From: Ailurus styani
Taxonomy: Eukaryota; Chordata; Mammalia; Carnivora; Ailuridae
Assembly: GCA_002007465.1 (NCBI GenBank)
Contig: LNAC01000101.1
Span: 4,302,361-4,366,360 of the forward strand
Direction of reading: 5' to 3'
Length of the DNA: 64,000 bases
The notes below the pieces were generated by a model. It had not been told where the DNA came from. It was given only the letters and a program-made list of their open reading frames with translations, and searched no databases. A program made the translations under genes and the position numbers. Positions 24,405-36,689 of the stretch are shown in pieces (position 1 is the first letter of the stretch; each line of letters begins with the position of its first letter).

Positions 24405-25175
24405 TGTTAAGATGCACATAATGTAAAGTTTACCATTTTAGCCACTTTTAAGTATACAGTTCATGGTATTAAAAAGATTCACGTTGTTTGTGCAGCATGC
24501 CCTTGGCAGCCACCCTTCCGCTGTCTCTGGATTTGATGACTCTAGGAATTGGACATAAGTGGGATCGGTGGTATTTGCCCTTAGGTGTCTGGCTTAGTCA
24601 CGTAGTGTAACGTCCTCAAGCATGTTCATCCACGTGGTGGTGTGGGTCAGAATTTCCTTCCTTGAGGACCATTGAATGAGTCCATTGAATGGATATACCA
24701 CACTTTTCTCACCTGCTCATCGGTTACTGGACATTGAGTGGCTTCCCTATTCCAGCTATTGTGAATAAGGTTACTATGAACCTGGGTGACCAGATGGCTC
24801 TTCGAGACCATGCTTTAGAATTCCATTGAGAATTCTGTTGGGAAATGGAATTACTGGCTCATATGGGAATTTAAATTTGTAGAGGAAACATTCGAGTGTT
24901 TTCCATAGCAACTGCGGCAGTTTACATTCCAGCCAGATATGCAAGGATTCCGGTTCGTCCACATCCTCGCCAATACCAGCTGTTCTCAGATTTTTCATGG
25001 TGGCCATCCTAATAGGTGAGGTGGGATCTCTTTGGGGTTTGGGTTTTCTAATGATGAGGGATATTGAGCATCTATCTTTCTATGTGCTTTGGGGCCATTC
25101 TTTGGAGAAACGTTTCTTCAAGTCCTCTGCCCGTTACGGAGTCAAGTTGTTTGTTGTTGCTCTTTCCTTCTTTCA
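24405..25175 (-). mobile_element. L1 fragment, antisense (3' part)
   Basis: The plus strand shows the reverse complement of an L1 3' end: AAGTTTACCATTTTAGCCAC, then TATTCCAGCTATTGTGAATA, CATCCTCGCCAATACCAGCT and CTATGTGCTTTGGGGCCATT. It is heavily mutated, with no intact frame. Confidence 0.85.
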
Positions 25176-25856
25176 GGGACAGCATTGGCCCAGTGTTCAG
25201 GACGTGGCCATCATTGTAAACAGGCGCTTCGAGGCCTTGGTTTGGAACTTGGACAGACCCAGGAAAAATAGCCAAATAGACTGTCACTGTCCAGCTTGAG
25301 CCGCCCCACGGTCTTTCTGTGGGGATCCCCGGCTGCAGAGGGCCTTAGAGATGCGTCTCCCTGCGGAGTCAGAGGACCCGCTCCTCGGCCTGCAAGGGCT
25401 CGGTTTTAGTGCTGTGCAGAGTGGATTGCCCATGGTTTTGGGGGTGCAGGCCTTGTGCTTCCCCCTCAGACACAGAGAGACCACCCACACCGCGAATGGC
25501 TCCCAGGTGTTACAGGCCCTCGTGAAGGGAAGGTGGCTCCAAGCCATAGCCTCCACCCCCGCCGCTGCCCACCGCAGATGGAATAGGCATCCATCTGTAC
25601 ACCCCTCATTGGACTGCTACGTGAAGTCCGTGGCAGGAGACAGGAAGCAAGCATCAGCCGTCTTCGTGAGCGCTCGCCCCACGGAGGGAAGACTGTGTCC
25701 TAGAGGCCATGGTCACGTGGGGAGAGAGGCTTCCAGGAACTGCAGTCTCTCACCGGGCCAGACCTGTAGCAAGGTCCCATAGAGCTCCAGGGAAGGGTGG
25801 GGTGGCCCTCACCCCAGGAACCTCACCCTCGGGGTTCTGTGCAACAACTTTCTTTT
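25176..25856. other. Non-L1 interval between two L1 pieces
   Basis: About 680 bases of GC-rich DNA lie between two same-orientation L1 fragments. No element or exon was recognised. Confidence 0.5.
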
Positions 25857-26895
25857 CTTTTATGAGTCACCCTTTTCGCATTGTATCTAAGGAATGATTG
25901 CATAACTCAAGGTCATAAAAATCTTCTAGTATGTTTTCTCTAAACATGTTATAGCTTTGGGATTTATGTTCAGATTTATAATCCATTTTGAGGTCATTTC
26001 TGTATATGGTCTGAGCTATGGGTTGGAGTTCACACTCAAGTGTGACCTCCAGTGCCACTTGAAAAACTTTTCCTTTTTCCACTGACCTGCCTTTGCACTT
26101 GGTCACAAATCAATTGGTCTTCTATGCATGGGTTTATTTCTGGACTCTCCGTTCTGTTCCAGGGATCTATTTGTCTGTCCTTAACCACTAGCAGCAGGCT
26201 GTCTTGGTTACTGTTGCCTTAGAATACAACTGGAAATCTGACCATGTGAGTCCAACTTTATACCCTTTTTTAGAGTTGTCTCGGCTCTTCTAGACCCTTG
26301 CATTTCTATATGATTTAGAATCAGGCTGTCAGTTTGCAACAAGAGGGCTGTTGGGATTTTGGGGTGGGGGTGGGTAGCGTTGACTCTATAGACCAATCGA
26401 GAGATTGGACTTCCTAATAATACTAAGCATCTGGACCTGTGGCCACAGTATCTCTCTTCATTTATTTATGCCCTAAATTCTCACAGCAACACCTTACCAC
26501 GTTTAGTCTGCCGGCCTTACAACGATTTGTAGATCCCCTCAGATTTTCCACACGGGTGATCGTGGGTCCACCGGGAAGGATGTTTTACTCTTTTCTTTCT
26601 GATTTTGAAGTGTCCTTTCCCAATCTGATCGAACAGGCTAGAACTGTCAGCACAGTGTTAAAGCGGACTGCTGTCTTGCTTCTGATCGAAGGGGGAGGCT
26701 TTCAGCGTGGTGTTAGCTGCAGGCTTTTCACAGATGCTCTTCGTCAGGATGAGGAAATTCTTGTGTCCCTGGTGTGCTGCGTTGTTGTCAGGATTGTATG
26801 TGCATTTTGTCAAATGCTTTTTTTGTATCTGTTAAGGTGGGTGTCATGTTTTTCTTACGTATTTTGTTTATATGGTGAATTCCATTGTTGGTTTT

Positions 26896-27090
26896 CTTTC
26901 TTTCTTTTTAAGATCTTATTTATTTATTGGGAAGAGAGAGAAAGCACAAGCAGGGGGGAGGGTTAGAGGGAGAGGGAGAAGCAGGCTCCCCACTGAGCAA
27001 GGAGCCTGATGCAGGGCTTGATCCCAGGACCCCAGGATCATGACCTGAGCAGAAGGCAGCCGCTTAAACGACTGAGCCACCCAGGGGACC
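26896..27090 (-). mobile_element. CanSINE inside the L1
   Basis: Tail CTTTCTTTTTAAGATCTTAT, body GAGAAGCAGGCTCCCCACTG and end GACTGAGCCACCCAGGGGAC. L1 sequence resumes with a short imperfect duplication of TTGTTGGTTTTC. Confidence 0.92.
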
Positions 27091-27895
27091 CCCGTTGATT
27101 GGTTTTTCAACAGTTAAATCAACTTTTCATTCCTGGGATAAACCCCACTTGGTCACGGTGTATCATTCTTTCAATCTATCGTGAGATTCCATTTGCTAAT
27201 TTACTAACATTTTGTCTAGAATTTTTGCATCTCTGTTCAGAAGGGATACTTGTCTCTAGTTTTCTTGTGATGTCTTTGATTTTGGTATCAGGTAAGGCTG
27301 GCCTCACTGAATGAATTGAGAAGTGTTCTCTCCTTTTCAATTTTGGGGAAGAGTCTGTACATAATTGGCATTATTTCTTCCTTAAATGTTTGGTAGAGGT
27401 CTCCGGGGAAGTCATCTGGACCTGAAGTTTTCTCTGTGTGAAAGTTTCTAGCTGTACTTCAAGACATTTTGATGGATATGGGGCTAGTCAGGTTATACAC
27501 TTTTTCCCTGGAGAGAGCATTGGTAATTTGTGTCTTTCAAGGATACATACATTTTCTTCCAAGCTGCCAAACTTACTGGTGTCAAGCTGTTCACGTGTTC
27601 TCTTACTCCCCTCTTAATTCCCCACCTTCTGCATCCTCTGTAGTGATATCATTTCTGTCATTGTTTATATTGAAAATCTGTGTCTTTTTTTTTTCTTCTT
27701 GATGAGTCTGGAGTGACATTTTATTCCTCTTCCCAGGGAACCAGTGCTTGGTTTCATTGACTTGTCTCTAGTGTTTTTCTAATTTCTATTTCATTGATTT
27801 CCACTGGAAAGTTCTACTGACATGGGCTCCATTTTCTCTCCTGTGTCTAGTTTCTTAAGGTGGTTGAAACCAATGATTTCAGACCTTTCTTTCTA

Positions 27896-28096
27896 ATTTT
27901 TTTAAAGATTTATTTATTTATTTTCAAGAGAGAGAAAGAGAGAGAAGGGAGGGGCAGAGGGAAAGGGAGAGAATCTCAAGCAGACTCCGCTCTGAGCAGG
28001 GAGCCTGACATGGGGCTTGATCTCACAATGCTGAGACCATGACCTGAGCCAAAAGCAAGAGTTGGGTGCTTAATTGACCGAGCCACCCAGGCAGCC
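27896..28096 (-). mobile_element. Older CanSINE inside the L1
   Basis: It has the AGAGAATCTCAAGCAGACTC body and the TTAATTGACCGAGCCACCCA end, in the older variant. Confidence 0.9.
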
Positions 28097-28249
28097 CTCC
28101 TCTCTTTTCAAATAGAGGTGTTCAGTGCTATAAATTTGCCCCAAGTGGGGTTTTAGCGCTGTCCCATAGGTTTTGGTATCTTGGGAGTTCCTTTTCATTC
28201 AATTAAAAATCTTTCTAATTTCCCTTTTGATTTCTTACTTTTCCCATGT

Positions 28250-28303
28250 GGTTTTGTTTTGTTGTTTTTTTTGTTTTTGTTTTTGTTTTTGTTTTTGTTT
28301 TGG
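28250..28303. repeat. (GTTTTT)n tract
   Basis: Repeats of GTTTTT interrupting the antisense L1. Confidence 0.9.
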
Positions 28304-28805
28304 AAATATGTTACTTAGTTTCCAAACATTTGGGGATTTTTTTCAGAGATCTTTCTGTCATTAATTTCTAATTAATTCCATTGTGGTCAGAGAACATACT
28401 CTGTGTAATTTGAATTCTCTTGAACTTATTGTGACTTGTTTTATTTTCCAGAATGTGGTCTATTTTATGTGCACATTTTTTGTTCTCTGCTGATGTTGGG
28501 CCAAGTATTTTATAAAATAGGCTGAGCTGGTTGATGATATTCAAATCTCTATCTCTACTTGTTTAATCAGTATTGAGAGAGAGAGAGAGGTATTGAAATA
28601 CCTGAGTGTAATTGAAGGTTTATCTATTTCTTCTTGCAGTTTTATCAGTTTTTACTTGACATGACCTCTGATACTGGGTGCATGGATGTTTATGATTGTT
28701 ATCCCCTCTTGGTTCATTCTGAAGAAATCTTTATCCTGGTAACAGTGTATGCCCTGAAACTTACTTTGTCTGATATTAATATAATATGCCAGCTTCCTTT
28801 TTTAA

Positions 28806-28930
28806 AAAACATGTATTTACTTATTTTTAAAATTCTAGTATAATTAACATATTGTGATGGGCACTGAGTAATGTACAGAATTGTTGAACTTCTGTATTGT
28901 ACACTTGAAACAAATACAACACTCCAGTTC
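28806..28930. mobile_element. L1 tail fragment within the older L1
   Basis: AATTCTAGTATAATTAACAT and ACTGAGTAATGTACAGAATT belong to an L1 3' region and break the order of the surrounding ORF2 remnant. Confidence 0.5.
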
Positions 28931-29437
28931 TCATTTGACCCCTGTTAGCCTGTTGTCTCTTGTACCATCCTTTTACTTTTAACCTATCTGTATCCTTATA
29001 AGTAAAGTGTATTTCTTTGTAGCCAGCGTAGAGTTAGATCTTGCTTTTTTTTTTTAAAAAACCCAATCCAACAATCTTTTAATTGTGGTGTTTAGGCCAT
29101 TAACATTTAGTGTGATTATTGATGTGTTTAAGTTTAAATCAGTGTACTTTCATTCCTTTATGTCCGGTGTCTGGAAAACTATTGTATATTTGTCTGTTTT
29201 TGGTTGTTTCAGGTGAGAGGCTAAACTCTATCCATCTTGGCTGGAAGTGGAAAGAACAGCCTGTGTTTAACACTCAGTCCATGTTCACTTGTCCCTGATG
29301 GTCTCAAAAGTATCTTTTTACAATTGGTATGTTTGAATTGGGATCCTAATAAGAGATACGTTGCATTTGGCTGCATTCTTAAGCCCTTTTTATTCAAAGT
29401 AGTGTCTCATCCTTTCTTTCCATGTCATTTATTTATT

Positions 29438-29655
29438 TATTTATTTATTAAATTTTTTTTTAAAGATTTTATTTATTTATTTGACACAGAGAGAGAGATT
29501 ACAAGTAGGCAGAGAGGCAGGCAGAGAGACAGGGAGAGGAGGAAGCAGGCTCCCTGCTGAGCAGAGAGCCCGATGCGGGCCTTGATCCCAGGACGCTGAG
29601 ATCATGACCTGAGCCGAAAGCAGAGGCTTTAACCCACTGAGCCACCCAGGCGCCC
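29438..29655 (-). mobile_element. Young CanSINE with 19-bp duplication
   Basis: Body ATTACAAGTAGGCAGAGAGG, end TTTAACCCACTGAGCCACCC. TCCATGTCATTTATTTATT lies on both sides (29419-29437, 29656-29674). Confidence 0.95.
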
Positions 29656-30192
29656 TCCATGTCATTTATTTATTCAAGAAACTGAGTCATTTGTCCAGTG
29701 GAATTTTCTGGGTTTGGGTGATTATGTCTTTGTGACACTTTTTAACATATTCCTCTATTCTGTTATATTTCCTGTAAACTGATAGATACAGAGGATATTC
29801 ATGGAATGTGGTGCATGTTCAGTTGTAATACATGAAATTGCCAGTATTTGAGTATTGGCCCTGAGTGGCAGTTCCCTGCTGTTGAACCTCAATGCTTCCT
29901 GTTGCAGCATGTCAGGAAGCCCCACTTTGAGTGACAGAAATTGGCCAGTGGATTCCAGAGGTCAGCCTGGCCCTCCATTGTCAAGTTCCCCGCCTGTTCC
30001 CTGATGATTTTGGTTACTGATGCATGTGGCCTAGATCTTTGTCTCATTTGGGAGTTGCAGAATGGTAATGTTTTCATTCTGTCCCTCTTCTTGCATTTAT
30101 TAGCTGTGAGTCTTCCTCATTAGTGATATGGTTACTCTGAGATACAGTTCATTTAGGAATGACAGGATGAATGCTTAATTTCCCCCCTTTTA

Positions 30193-30404
30193 TTTATTTA
30201 TTTTTTTATTTAAAAAGATTTTATTTATTCATTTGACACAGAAAGATTACAAGTAGGCAAAGAGGCAGGCAGAGAGAGAGGAGAGAGGAGGAAGCAGGCT
30301 CCCTGCCGAGCAGAGAGCCCGATGTGGGCCTCGATCCCAGGACCCTGGGATCATGACCTGAGCCGAAGGCAGCGGCTTTAACCCACTGAGCCACCCAGGC
30401 GCCC
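30193..30404 (-). mobile_element. Young CanSINE with 16-bp duplication
   Basis: Same variant as the copy at 29438. AATTTCCCCCCTTTTA flanks it perfectly (30177-30192, 30405-30420). Confidence 0.95.
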
Positions 30405-30890
30405 AATTTCCCCCCTTTTAAAAACCAATTTTCAGAATACTGTGTCAGTATCCTAGCAATCTCCAAAGAGATTGATGATTTGTGTGTGTATATGTATGTA
30501 TTTGTGTGTATGCGCATATATTTGACATATTTCAATTTGGTGTCATTGTTTTTGTTGCCTAACACCCCTTTTTAGCCAGCTGGGACACTTGAAGTTTTCG
30601 TCAGTGCTCTGACATTTCCATATGCATCTTTGACAGCTTCTGTTCCCAGATTCAATGTCTTGTGTATTTCCTGTTCTAGACCTGGAGTTGGCCTTTGAAC
30701 CAAGGAACCCTGGAGACTTTTAGTTGAAAATGACACTTAGAGACCACGATCTGGATGCTAGAGGTGCTCAATGCAACCAGAGAGGCCTCTTTTGTGGATC
30801 AAGCTAGAAAAAAAATGATTTTTTAAGAAAAAAATAAATCATAATCATATCATACTAATATTTCCATTCTGAAATTTTTTGCTTCACTAT

Positions 30891-31081
30891 ATTATATTTA
30901 TTTATTTTTTACATTTTTTTAGAGGGGAGTATGGGTGGGGCAGAGGGAGAGAGAGAATCTTAAGAAGACTCCACAGGCAGCGCAGAACTCAGCATGGAGC
31001 TTGATCTTACAACCCTGAGATCATGACCTGAGCCGAAATCAAGAATTGGGGTGCTTAGCTCACTGAACCACCCAGGCACTC
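30891..31081 (-). mobile_element. Older, diverged CanSINE
   Basis: Body AGAGAATCTTAAGAAGACTC, then ATCATGACCTGAGCCGAAAT and the decayed end CACTGAACCACCCAGGCACT. Confidence 0.88.
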
Positions 31082-31234
31082 CAGTTTTTGCGTAACTTTA
31101 AAGGTTTTATTTTTGTATCTCTTCTCCTATATGGAAGTGTGGCTCCTAAATACAGCAATGCACTTTATATATAGTCAAAATAAGAATACTGAATTATTAC
31201 TAATGATATGCTTCCTGGATGCAGTTTAGAATTT

Positions 31235-31302
31235 CTAGGGTTTTTTTTTGTTGTTGTTGTTGTTTGTTTTTGGTTTGTTTTTTGGTTTTTGTTTTTTTTG
31301 TC
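31235..31302. repeat. T-rich (TTG)n and (GTTTTT)n tract
   Basis: Low-complexity T and G sequence of about 65 bases. Confidence 0.85.
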
Positions 31303-31469
31303 CTTAGGCTATATTATTGCATGAAGGAGGATTGGTCAAAATACTATGTTTAGAATTACTTGAAAACAATTTCATATATAGTTAAGTTCCTTTATTTGGT
31401 TTTTGGATTTTTAGTGATTTTTAAATATTTTCATAAAACATTAAGTGGTCTCACAGTCAGCATTATCAA

Positions 31470-31860
31470 ACAAAAGACGTTCATAAATGTCTGGCATCTC
31501 TTCCCTTTTGCTGCTCCACCCCTCACCTACAGGTACTAGTTTTTATTAGTTTTTGGTGTCTCCTTCTGTTATTTCTTTTGTTTTTGAAAACATAAGCAAG
31601 TGTTCATACCCCCTTTATCACACAACAGGCAGAGCACGTTTTCCTGCACCTGCCTTTTTTCACCTAATGGCATATTCTGGAGGTCACACCATAGCACCAG
31701 GTACAGGTCTTCCTTCCTTTCCCTCTGGGCCATTCTCCAGGGTGAGGCTCTACCACGGTGTTTTTCCCCTGTGCCCTGCTGATGGGGGGTGTGGGGGGGG
31801 CTGGGTTAAAGGATACCATGGGTGCTGCTGAAGCTGCAGTGTGAACCCAGAGCCTCTGTT
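31470..31860 (-). mobile_element. Old L1-like fragment, antisense
   Basis: TTTCACCTAATGGCATATTC then GAGGTCACACCATAGCACCA resembles the reverse complement of an old L1 3' end. Weak. Confidence 0.45.
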
Positions 31861-32837
31861 CCTGACGTCTACTGGGACTCATTCCCTGTGGCTCTTTCTC
31901 CTGTCCTGCATCTGGAAACAGTGAGAACATGGCCTGCCTCCCCCCATCTCCTCTTCCTGCTCTATGGCCATTGCAAATGGGAGGGGGGTGGTTGTTGGGC
32001 TCTCGGCAGCTAAAGAAGCCGGAATGACAAGTCCGGGCAGGAGCCTCTCTGTGCACCATGGACCCCTTGGGTGTGACGTGAGCTCATGCTGCTGGCCTGG
32101 AGTCTTGCAGGTTGCCTGGAAGGGTGGGCGGCTGATGTTAGGTTAGCAAAAGACTTTGTGCCCCAGCTTCCAAAGTATGACTTGGGGACCCCCTCCCAGG
32201 AAGTCAAGTCCAGGGGTTAATTCACTGCAAGGGGAACATCTTGGATGATCCTTGAAATTGATTTATTCACTGGACAAGCTGGTAGGAAGTGTCCAGTGAG
32301 CAAGTGATGACAGAGTGAGGTTGTGGGCAGCCCCGAAGGGGCATGGAGCTGTGGAAGCAGGTGGGCACAGCCCTGTGTGGCTGGTTCTGTGTCATGGAAG
32401 GGAGGCCGGCCGGGGCTCAGGGTGCAGAGGACTGAGAGAGCCTTCTGGGCGGATCAGGGCAGGCTCACAGAGGAGCCAGGGCCGTGTTCACCCGAAGGAC
32501 AGGGCAGGGCTGGGTGTCAGGGAAGGGCAGGTGTGAGCCAGCCTGCATACTCGCTAGGTGGCCCAGGGCTCCCTGGGGGAGGGCAGCCTGGCTAGGTGAC
32601 GGACACATACACCTTGCCTTCCTCCAGGGCCTTTGGACCCCTCCCCTCTTTGTGGAGCTCCCCAACTCCCAGTTGGTGGCTCCCTGCCCCTCACGGCCCC
32701 TCCAGGCCCTTGGGATGGAATCACCTGGGTGGGCCCCACTGAGTCTCCCTGCAGGGCGGGCAGGCGCAGAGGAGAGGAGGTCAGAGAAGCTACTGATGGT
32801 TATGTTGAGTTGGAGGCCTCTGCGCTTTGGTGCGTTC

Positions 32838-32925
32838 ATTGGAGCATTCATTCATTCACGAGGCCCAGCGTTCTCTGAGACCCTCTTTTTGTGCTGGGTA
32901 CGATGCTAAGTACTGGTACAGGTGG
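32838..32925 (-). mobile_element. L2 or MIR tail relic
   Basis: GAGCATTCATTCATTCACGA then TTTTTGTGCTGGGTACGATG matches a conserved L2-type end in reverse. Confidence 0.55.
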
Positions 32926-33944
32926 GACGCCATGTGAAGGGTGAAGCCAGGTCCAGAATCTGTCAGTGAGTGTGTGACAGGAGTTCAGAGGAGTGAGAAG
33001 GTTCTGGTTGTAGCTGGGATGATCTAGGACATGGGGGCGGGCTCAGGAGTGGGTAGAATCGGGGGGCTGCTGGTGGGGCCCAGCTGCAGGCAAGAGGAGC
33101 TTGAGGTACAAGCAAGGAGGCAGGAAGGTCGCAGAGGCACCTGCGTATGTCTGGGCGAGGCAGTGGACCGTGTAATCTGAATGCAAGGAGAAGAGGGGCT
33201 GTGTTGGTGGTTCTCACTTGGGGGCCTGCAAAAAGCTTCCAGGGCCTTGGAAAAGATCCTGGAAACTGACTCCTCAGCAAAGTTATAAAGGCATTTGCAG
33301 CACCATTTGCTTCTGCTGTGGGTTGTTCGCTGAGCCCTGCAGTGCGCCCCAGGTCCTCCGGTGGACAGGCCTAGACTAGAGGCTGGGGGCTGGTGAGTGG
33401 GCCTGGAGCCCGGTGTGACGCAGGGTCTGTGTGTCCTCTCCCAGGGATGCTGGCCCACAACACACTTTCTCCATCTGCATCTATCTTGACCTTGAACCCA
33501 GAACCCGATGCTCTTCACCAGCCAACCGTCCTGCTGGCCACTGGGATAGATGGGCGACAGTCATTTAGTGAATGTGGAAAAGCCTCTGTCTCATTTCAGA
33601 TGGGGTCTTTCATAAATCTACCCTCGGGGACCCTCTTTCGGAGGACATGTAGGAAATTTGAGAGACGAAGAGGAGTATGTGTCCTGAAAACATCTTCATC
33701 AAGTGGGAGAGATGGCTCTTGAGGCTCCTGCGTGGACTCTGATAGTCTCCTCCCATGGCCCTTGCTTTCGCCTTGTGGATGCCCCGAGGGAGGGGCTGGG
33801 GCTGGTGCTTTTAGTGAGGGAGGCATCCTTGGCCTTGATTATTGTTATTAAATTACACATTTTACATGAAAACAATCACCATTGTTATGAATGATTTTAT
33901 ATGGTTTTCTCCCCATTTTCTTTTTAAAACATTCTACCATCTAA

Positions 33945-33990
33945 CGCAATATCTGGCCTATAGTAGGTCCCCCAGGAAATGTTGGATGAA
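33945..33990 (+). mobile_element. L2 or MIR 3' tail that runs into the TGGA array
   Basis: ATCTGGCCTATAGTAGGTCC and AGGAAATGTTGGATGAATAG match the end of L2/MIR copies, whose TGAATGAA tail passes directly into the tetranucleotide repeat. Confidence 0.55.
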
Positions 33991-34650
33991 TAGGTAGATG
34001 GTTGGGTGAATGGGTGAATCGATGGATAGGTGGATGAGGAGGTGGGTGGATGGGTGGATGGGTGGATGGTGGGTGGATGGGTGGGTGGATGGGTGGGCGC
34101 ATGGATGGATGGATGGGTGGATGGATGGATGGGTGGATGGATGGATGGATGGATGCGTGGATGGACGGATGGGTGGATGGATGAATGGATGGATGGGTGG
34201 ATGGGTGGGTGGGTGGATGGATGGATGGATGGATGGGTTGTGGGTGGGTGGATGGATGGGTGGATGGNNNNNNNNNNNNNNNNNNNNNNNNNNNNNNNNN
34301 NNNNNNNNNNNNNNNNNNNNNNNNNNNNNNNNNNNNNNNNNNNNNNNNNNNNNNNNNNNNNNNNNNNNNNNNNNNNNNNNNNNNNNNNNNNNNNNNNNNN
34401 NNNNNNNNNNNNNNNNNNNNNNNNNNNNNNNNNNNNNNNNNNNNNNNNNNNNNNNNNNNNNNNNNNNNNNNNNNNNNNNNNNNNNNNNNNNNNNNNNNNN
34501 NNNNNNNNNNNNNNNNNNNNNNNNNNNNNNNNNNNNNNNNGGGTGGATGGATGTGTGGATGGTGGATGGATGGATGGATGGGTGCATGGATGGCTGGGTG
34601 GATGGTGGATGGATGGGTGCATAGGTGGTTGGATGTGTGGCTAGGAGGGT
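33985..34650. repeat. (TGGA)n/(TGGG)n tetranucleotide array with gap
   Basis: Nearly unbroken TGGATGGG units on both sides of 273 N (34268-34540). Large open frames of Trp-Met-Asp-Gly or His-Pro-Ser-Ile repeats are artefacts. The true length is unknown. Confidence 0.96.
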
Positions 34651-34979
34651 AGATTGAGGGGAAGGATATTTCTCATAGCCTTTCCCTGGTCTGTGTGTAT
34701 CCCAGATACTCATCTCTATCATTTGTGGCCAAAGCCACATGCCCCCCATCTTCTCAGCTGCTGTCACCCACCCTCACTGTGTTGTTCCCAGTGAGCTACT
34801 CGGACAGTCAAAGAGGCTTGGCTCTGCCTGGTTCTGGGAGGTCAGAGCTCCTGGCTCTCCCTGGTTCTGACAGCTGCCCCCAGCTTGCCAGTGTCCCCGA
34901 GTCAGGGTCTCCCAAGGACACCCTTTAGTCTTCTCCGGCCCTGGGCTGAGCGCATCACGTAGGTCTCACATAATCTCTC

Positions 34980-35065
34980 AACTCTCTGTGCTCGGGGTTA
35001 CTCGTGTTTCAGTCAGAGGAAGTGGCTCAAGGGCACATAGTCTGTAAAAACTGGGGCCAGGATTC
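34980..35065 (-). mobile_element. MIR-like relic
   Basis: AGTGGCTCAAGGGCACATAG and ACTGGGGCCAGGATTCAGCT match the reverse MIR core. Confidence 0.5.
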
Positions 35066-36067
35066 AGCTCAGGCCTGCTGAGCCTGGCAACGACCTTGGT
35101 GGTTTCCACACAGGCATTTCAGGTTGAGAGTCAGCGACGTTCCTAGTTACACGCTCGTGCCTCTGGTCCCTGGGCCTTGAACGCAGCAGGCTATGGGGCT
35201 GAGTGGCAGAGACACGCTGCCGTGTGATGCTGTCCTGGCTGGGACATGTGACAATGCGTTGGGGACTTGCTGAAGGCATGTTTCTCCTTCCCTGTGGACG
35301 CTGCTGAGGCTTACCTTGCAGCTAGTGGGGCTGCTGAGCTCCGGGCGCACAGCGTGTGGGGCTTACACGCTGGAGGCCTGGAGCACGAAGTCACTGTGGC
35401 GTGCCTGCTGGAGGCTCTGGGGGCAGTGCCTGTGTTTGCTCTGGTCACACGCACCCTGCCCGCTGTGAGGAGCCCTCGGCCCACTTGCACGCACCCGGCT
35501 ACGACAGGGACGACCCTGCACTGCCCCACCTGCCAGGAGGTGGGCTCTGGACCCGTGGGTTGTTCTGCAGGGCGCAGACCCTCCGTGGCCTCGTCGTCCA
35601 GACTTTCCCCCTCAAACTGGGTGCCAGGGTTTTAATGTGAAGACTCTCAAGGATGAATTGTTGGGTTAAATATTTTTCAAGTGCCGTGAGTTTGATCAAA
35701 GCGCTGCTTGGGCTCCCAGTGACGACCTCTGTCTGAGCCTAAGGATGCAGTCCCAAAGGATACTGAGAACAGAGCTCTGGAAGGTGCCAGAAAGAGGCGT
35801 ACACCCTGTCGGGAGCTGTGGGTGCTTACGTCTGGGGACAGACATTGGAGCTGCCTCCTTTAGGGTCTGACCCGGTACCATTAACGTGATCGAGTGGGAC
35901 CCAGAAGGAAAGAAGAGGCAGAGCCTTCTCTGGGGCCAGGGACCCAAGGGAAAGACATCCTTCTCCCCCAGACAAGGCTGGAGGGCTGGCACGTGTTCGT
36001 CCATACTGGCTCCGCTAGCCTACAGCCTGTCTCTTCCGTCCCTGCACAGAGCTTGTGGGAGAGATTT

Positions 36068-36150
36068 GGGAAGGAAGGAAGGGAGGGAGGGAGGGAAAGA
36101 AAGAGAGAAAGAAGAAAGGAAAGGAAAAGAAAAAAAAGAAGAGAAAATGA
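36068..36150. repeat. Polypurine tract
   Basis: GGAA, GGGA and GAAA units, nearly pure purine. Confidence 0.93.
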
Positions 36151-36472
36151 ATTAACTAAGTTCTGGAAGAGGCCTCCCTGTTACAAAGAAAGAAAAGAAA
36201 ATGAATCAACATTATGGAAGAAGAGGCCTCCCCATTACAGAGCTGAGCCAGGTGACCCTTGGTCGGGGGTACGGGAGAGGCAGTGTTGCCAAATGTGACA
36301 AACGGAAACAGGGAGCCCCGGTTCAGTGCGGGTTTTAGGTAAACAACAAATGCAACATTTGGGACAACTTATACCAAAATGGATTTGTTGTGGGTGTGAA
36401 ATTCACAATTACCTGGGCCGGGGGGCTGGATATGGGGGGCGACCTCAGGGATAGGGAAGTAGGGCATGAGGT

Positions 36473-36499
36473 AGGGGAGGGGGTGGGGGGAGGGTTGGG
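36473..36499 (+). other. G-quadruplex-type motif
   Basis: Four or more runs of 3-6 G with one- to two-base spacers. Confidence 0.7.
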
Positions 36500-36689
36500 A
36501 ATGCCCGTCTGCATCTTGGGGCTCCTGGGAATCTAGAAGACAAGGAAAGCCAGGAGCCGTGACAGTGGAGCATTTGGTCATTCTGCCTCCCGCGCCTACG
36601 CCCGTGCAGCCCGCGGGACAGTGACCTGCGTCATCCCACAGCTCGGGCCCTGGCGTCCAGCCCCCTGCGGGCGAGCTGTGCCGCCTGCT

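Larger units (their letters stand above)
25857..29225 (-). mobile_element. Long antisense L1 ORF2 remnant
   Basis: Successive phrases are in reverse-complement L1 order: CATTGTATCTAAGG, GGTTTATTTCTGGACTCTCC, ATTCCTGGGATAAACCCCAC, GCCATAGGT-type and TTTTGGTATCTTGGGAGTTC, CATTGTGGTCAGAGAACATA, ACTTACTTTGTCTGATATTA. It covers much of the reverse transcriptase region but is riddled with stops and interrupted by CanSINEs at 26896 and 27896. A separate fragment sits at about 28806-28925. Confidence 0.85.
29230..30890. mobile_element. AT-rich interspersed repeat, family not assigned
   Basis: Between and around two CanSINEs, phrases such as ATATTTCCTGTAAACTGATA, AGAATGGTAATGTTTTCATT and TCTAGACCTGGAGTTGGCCT match a common mammalian repeat from memory. 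I cannot name it safely. Confidence 0.45.

Noticed and set aside
25857..29225. Possible active LINE-1
   Set aside because: Order is L1-like but there are many stops, internal insertions and no 5' end.
34010..34652. Large open frames on both strands over the first TGGA array
   Set aside because: They translate a tetranucleotide repeat (Trp-Met-Asp-Gly and His-Pro-Ser-Ile) and cross a run of N; no family resemblance.
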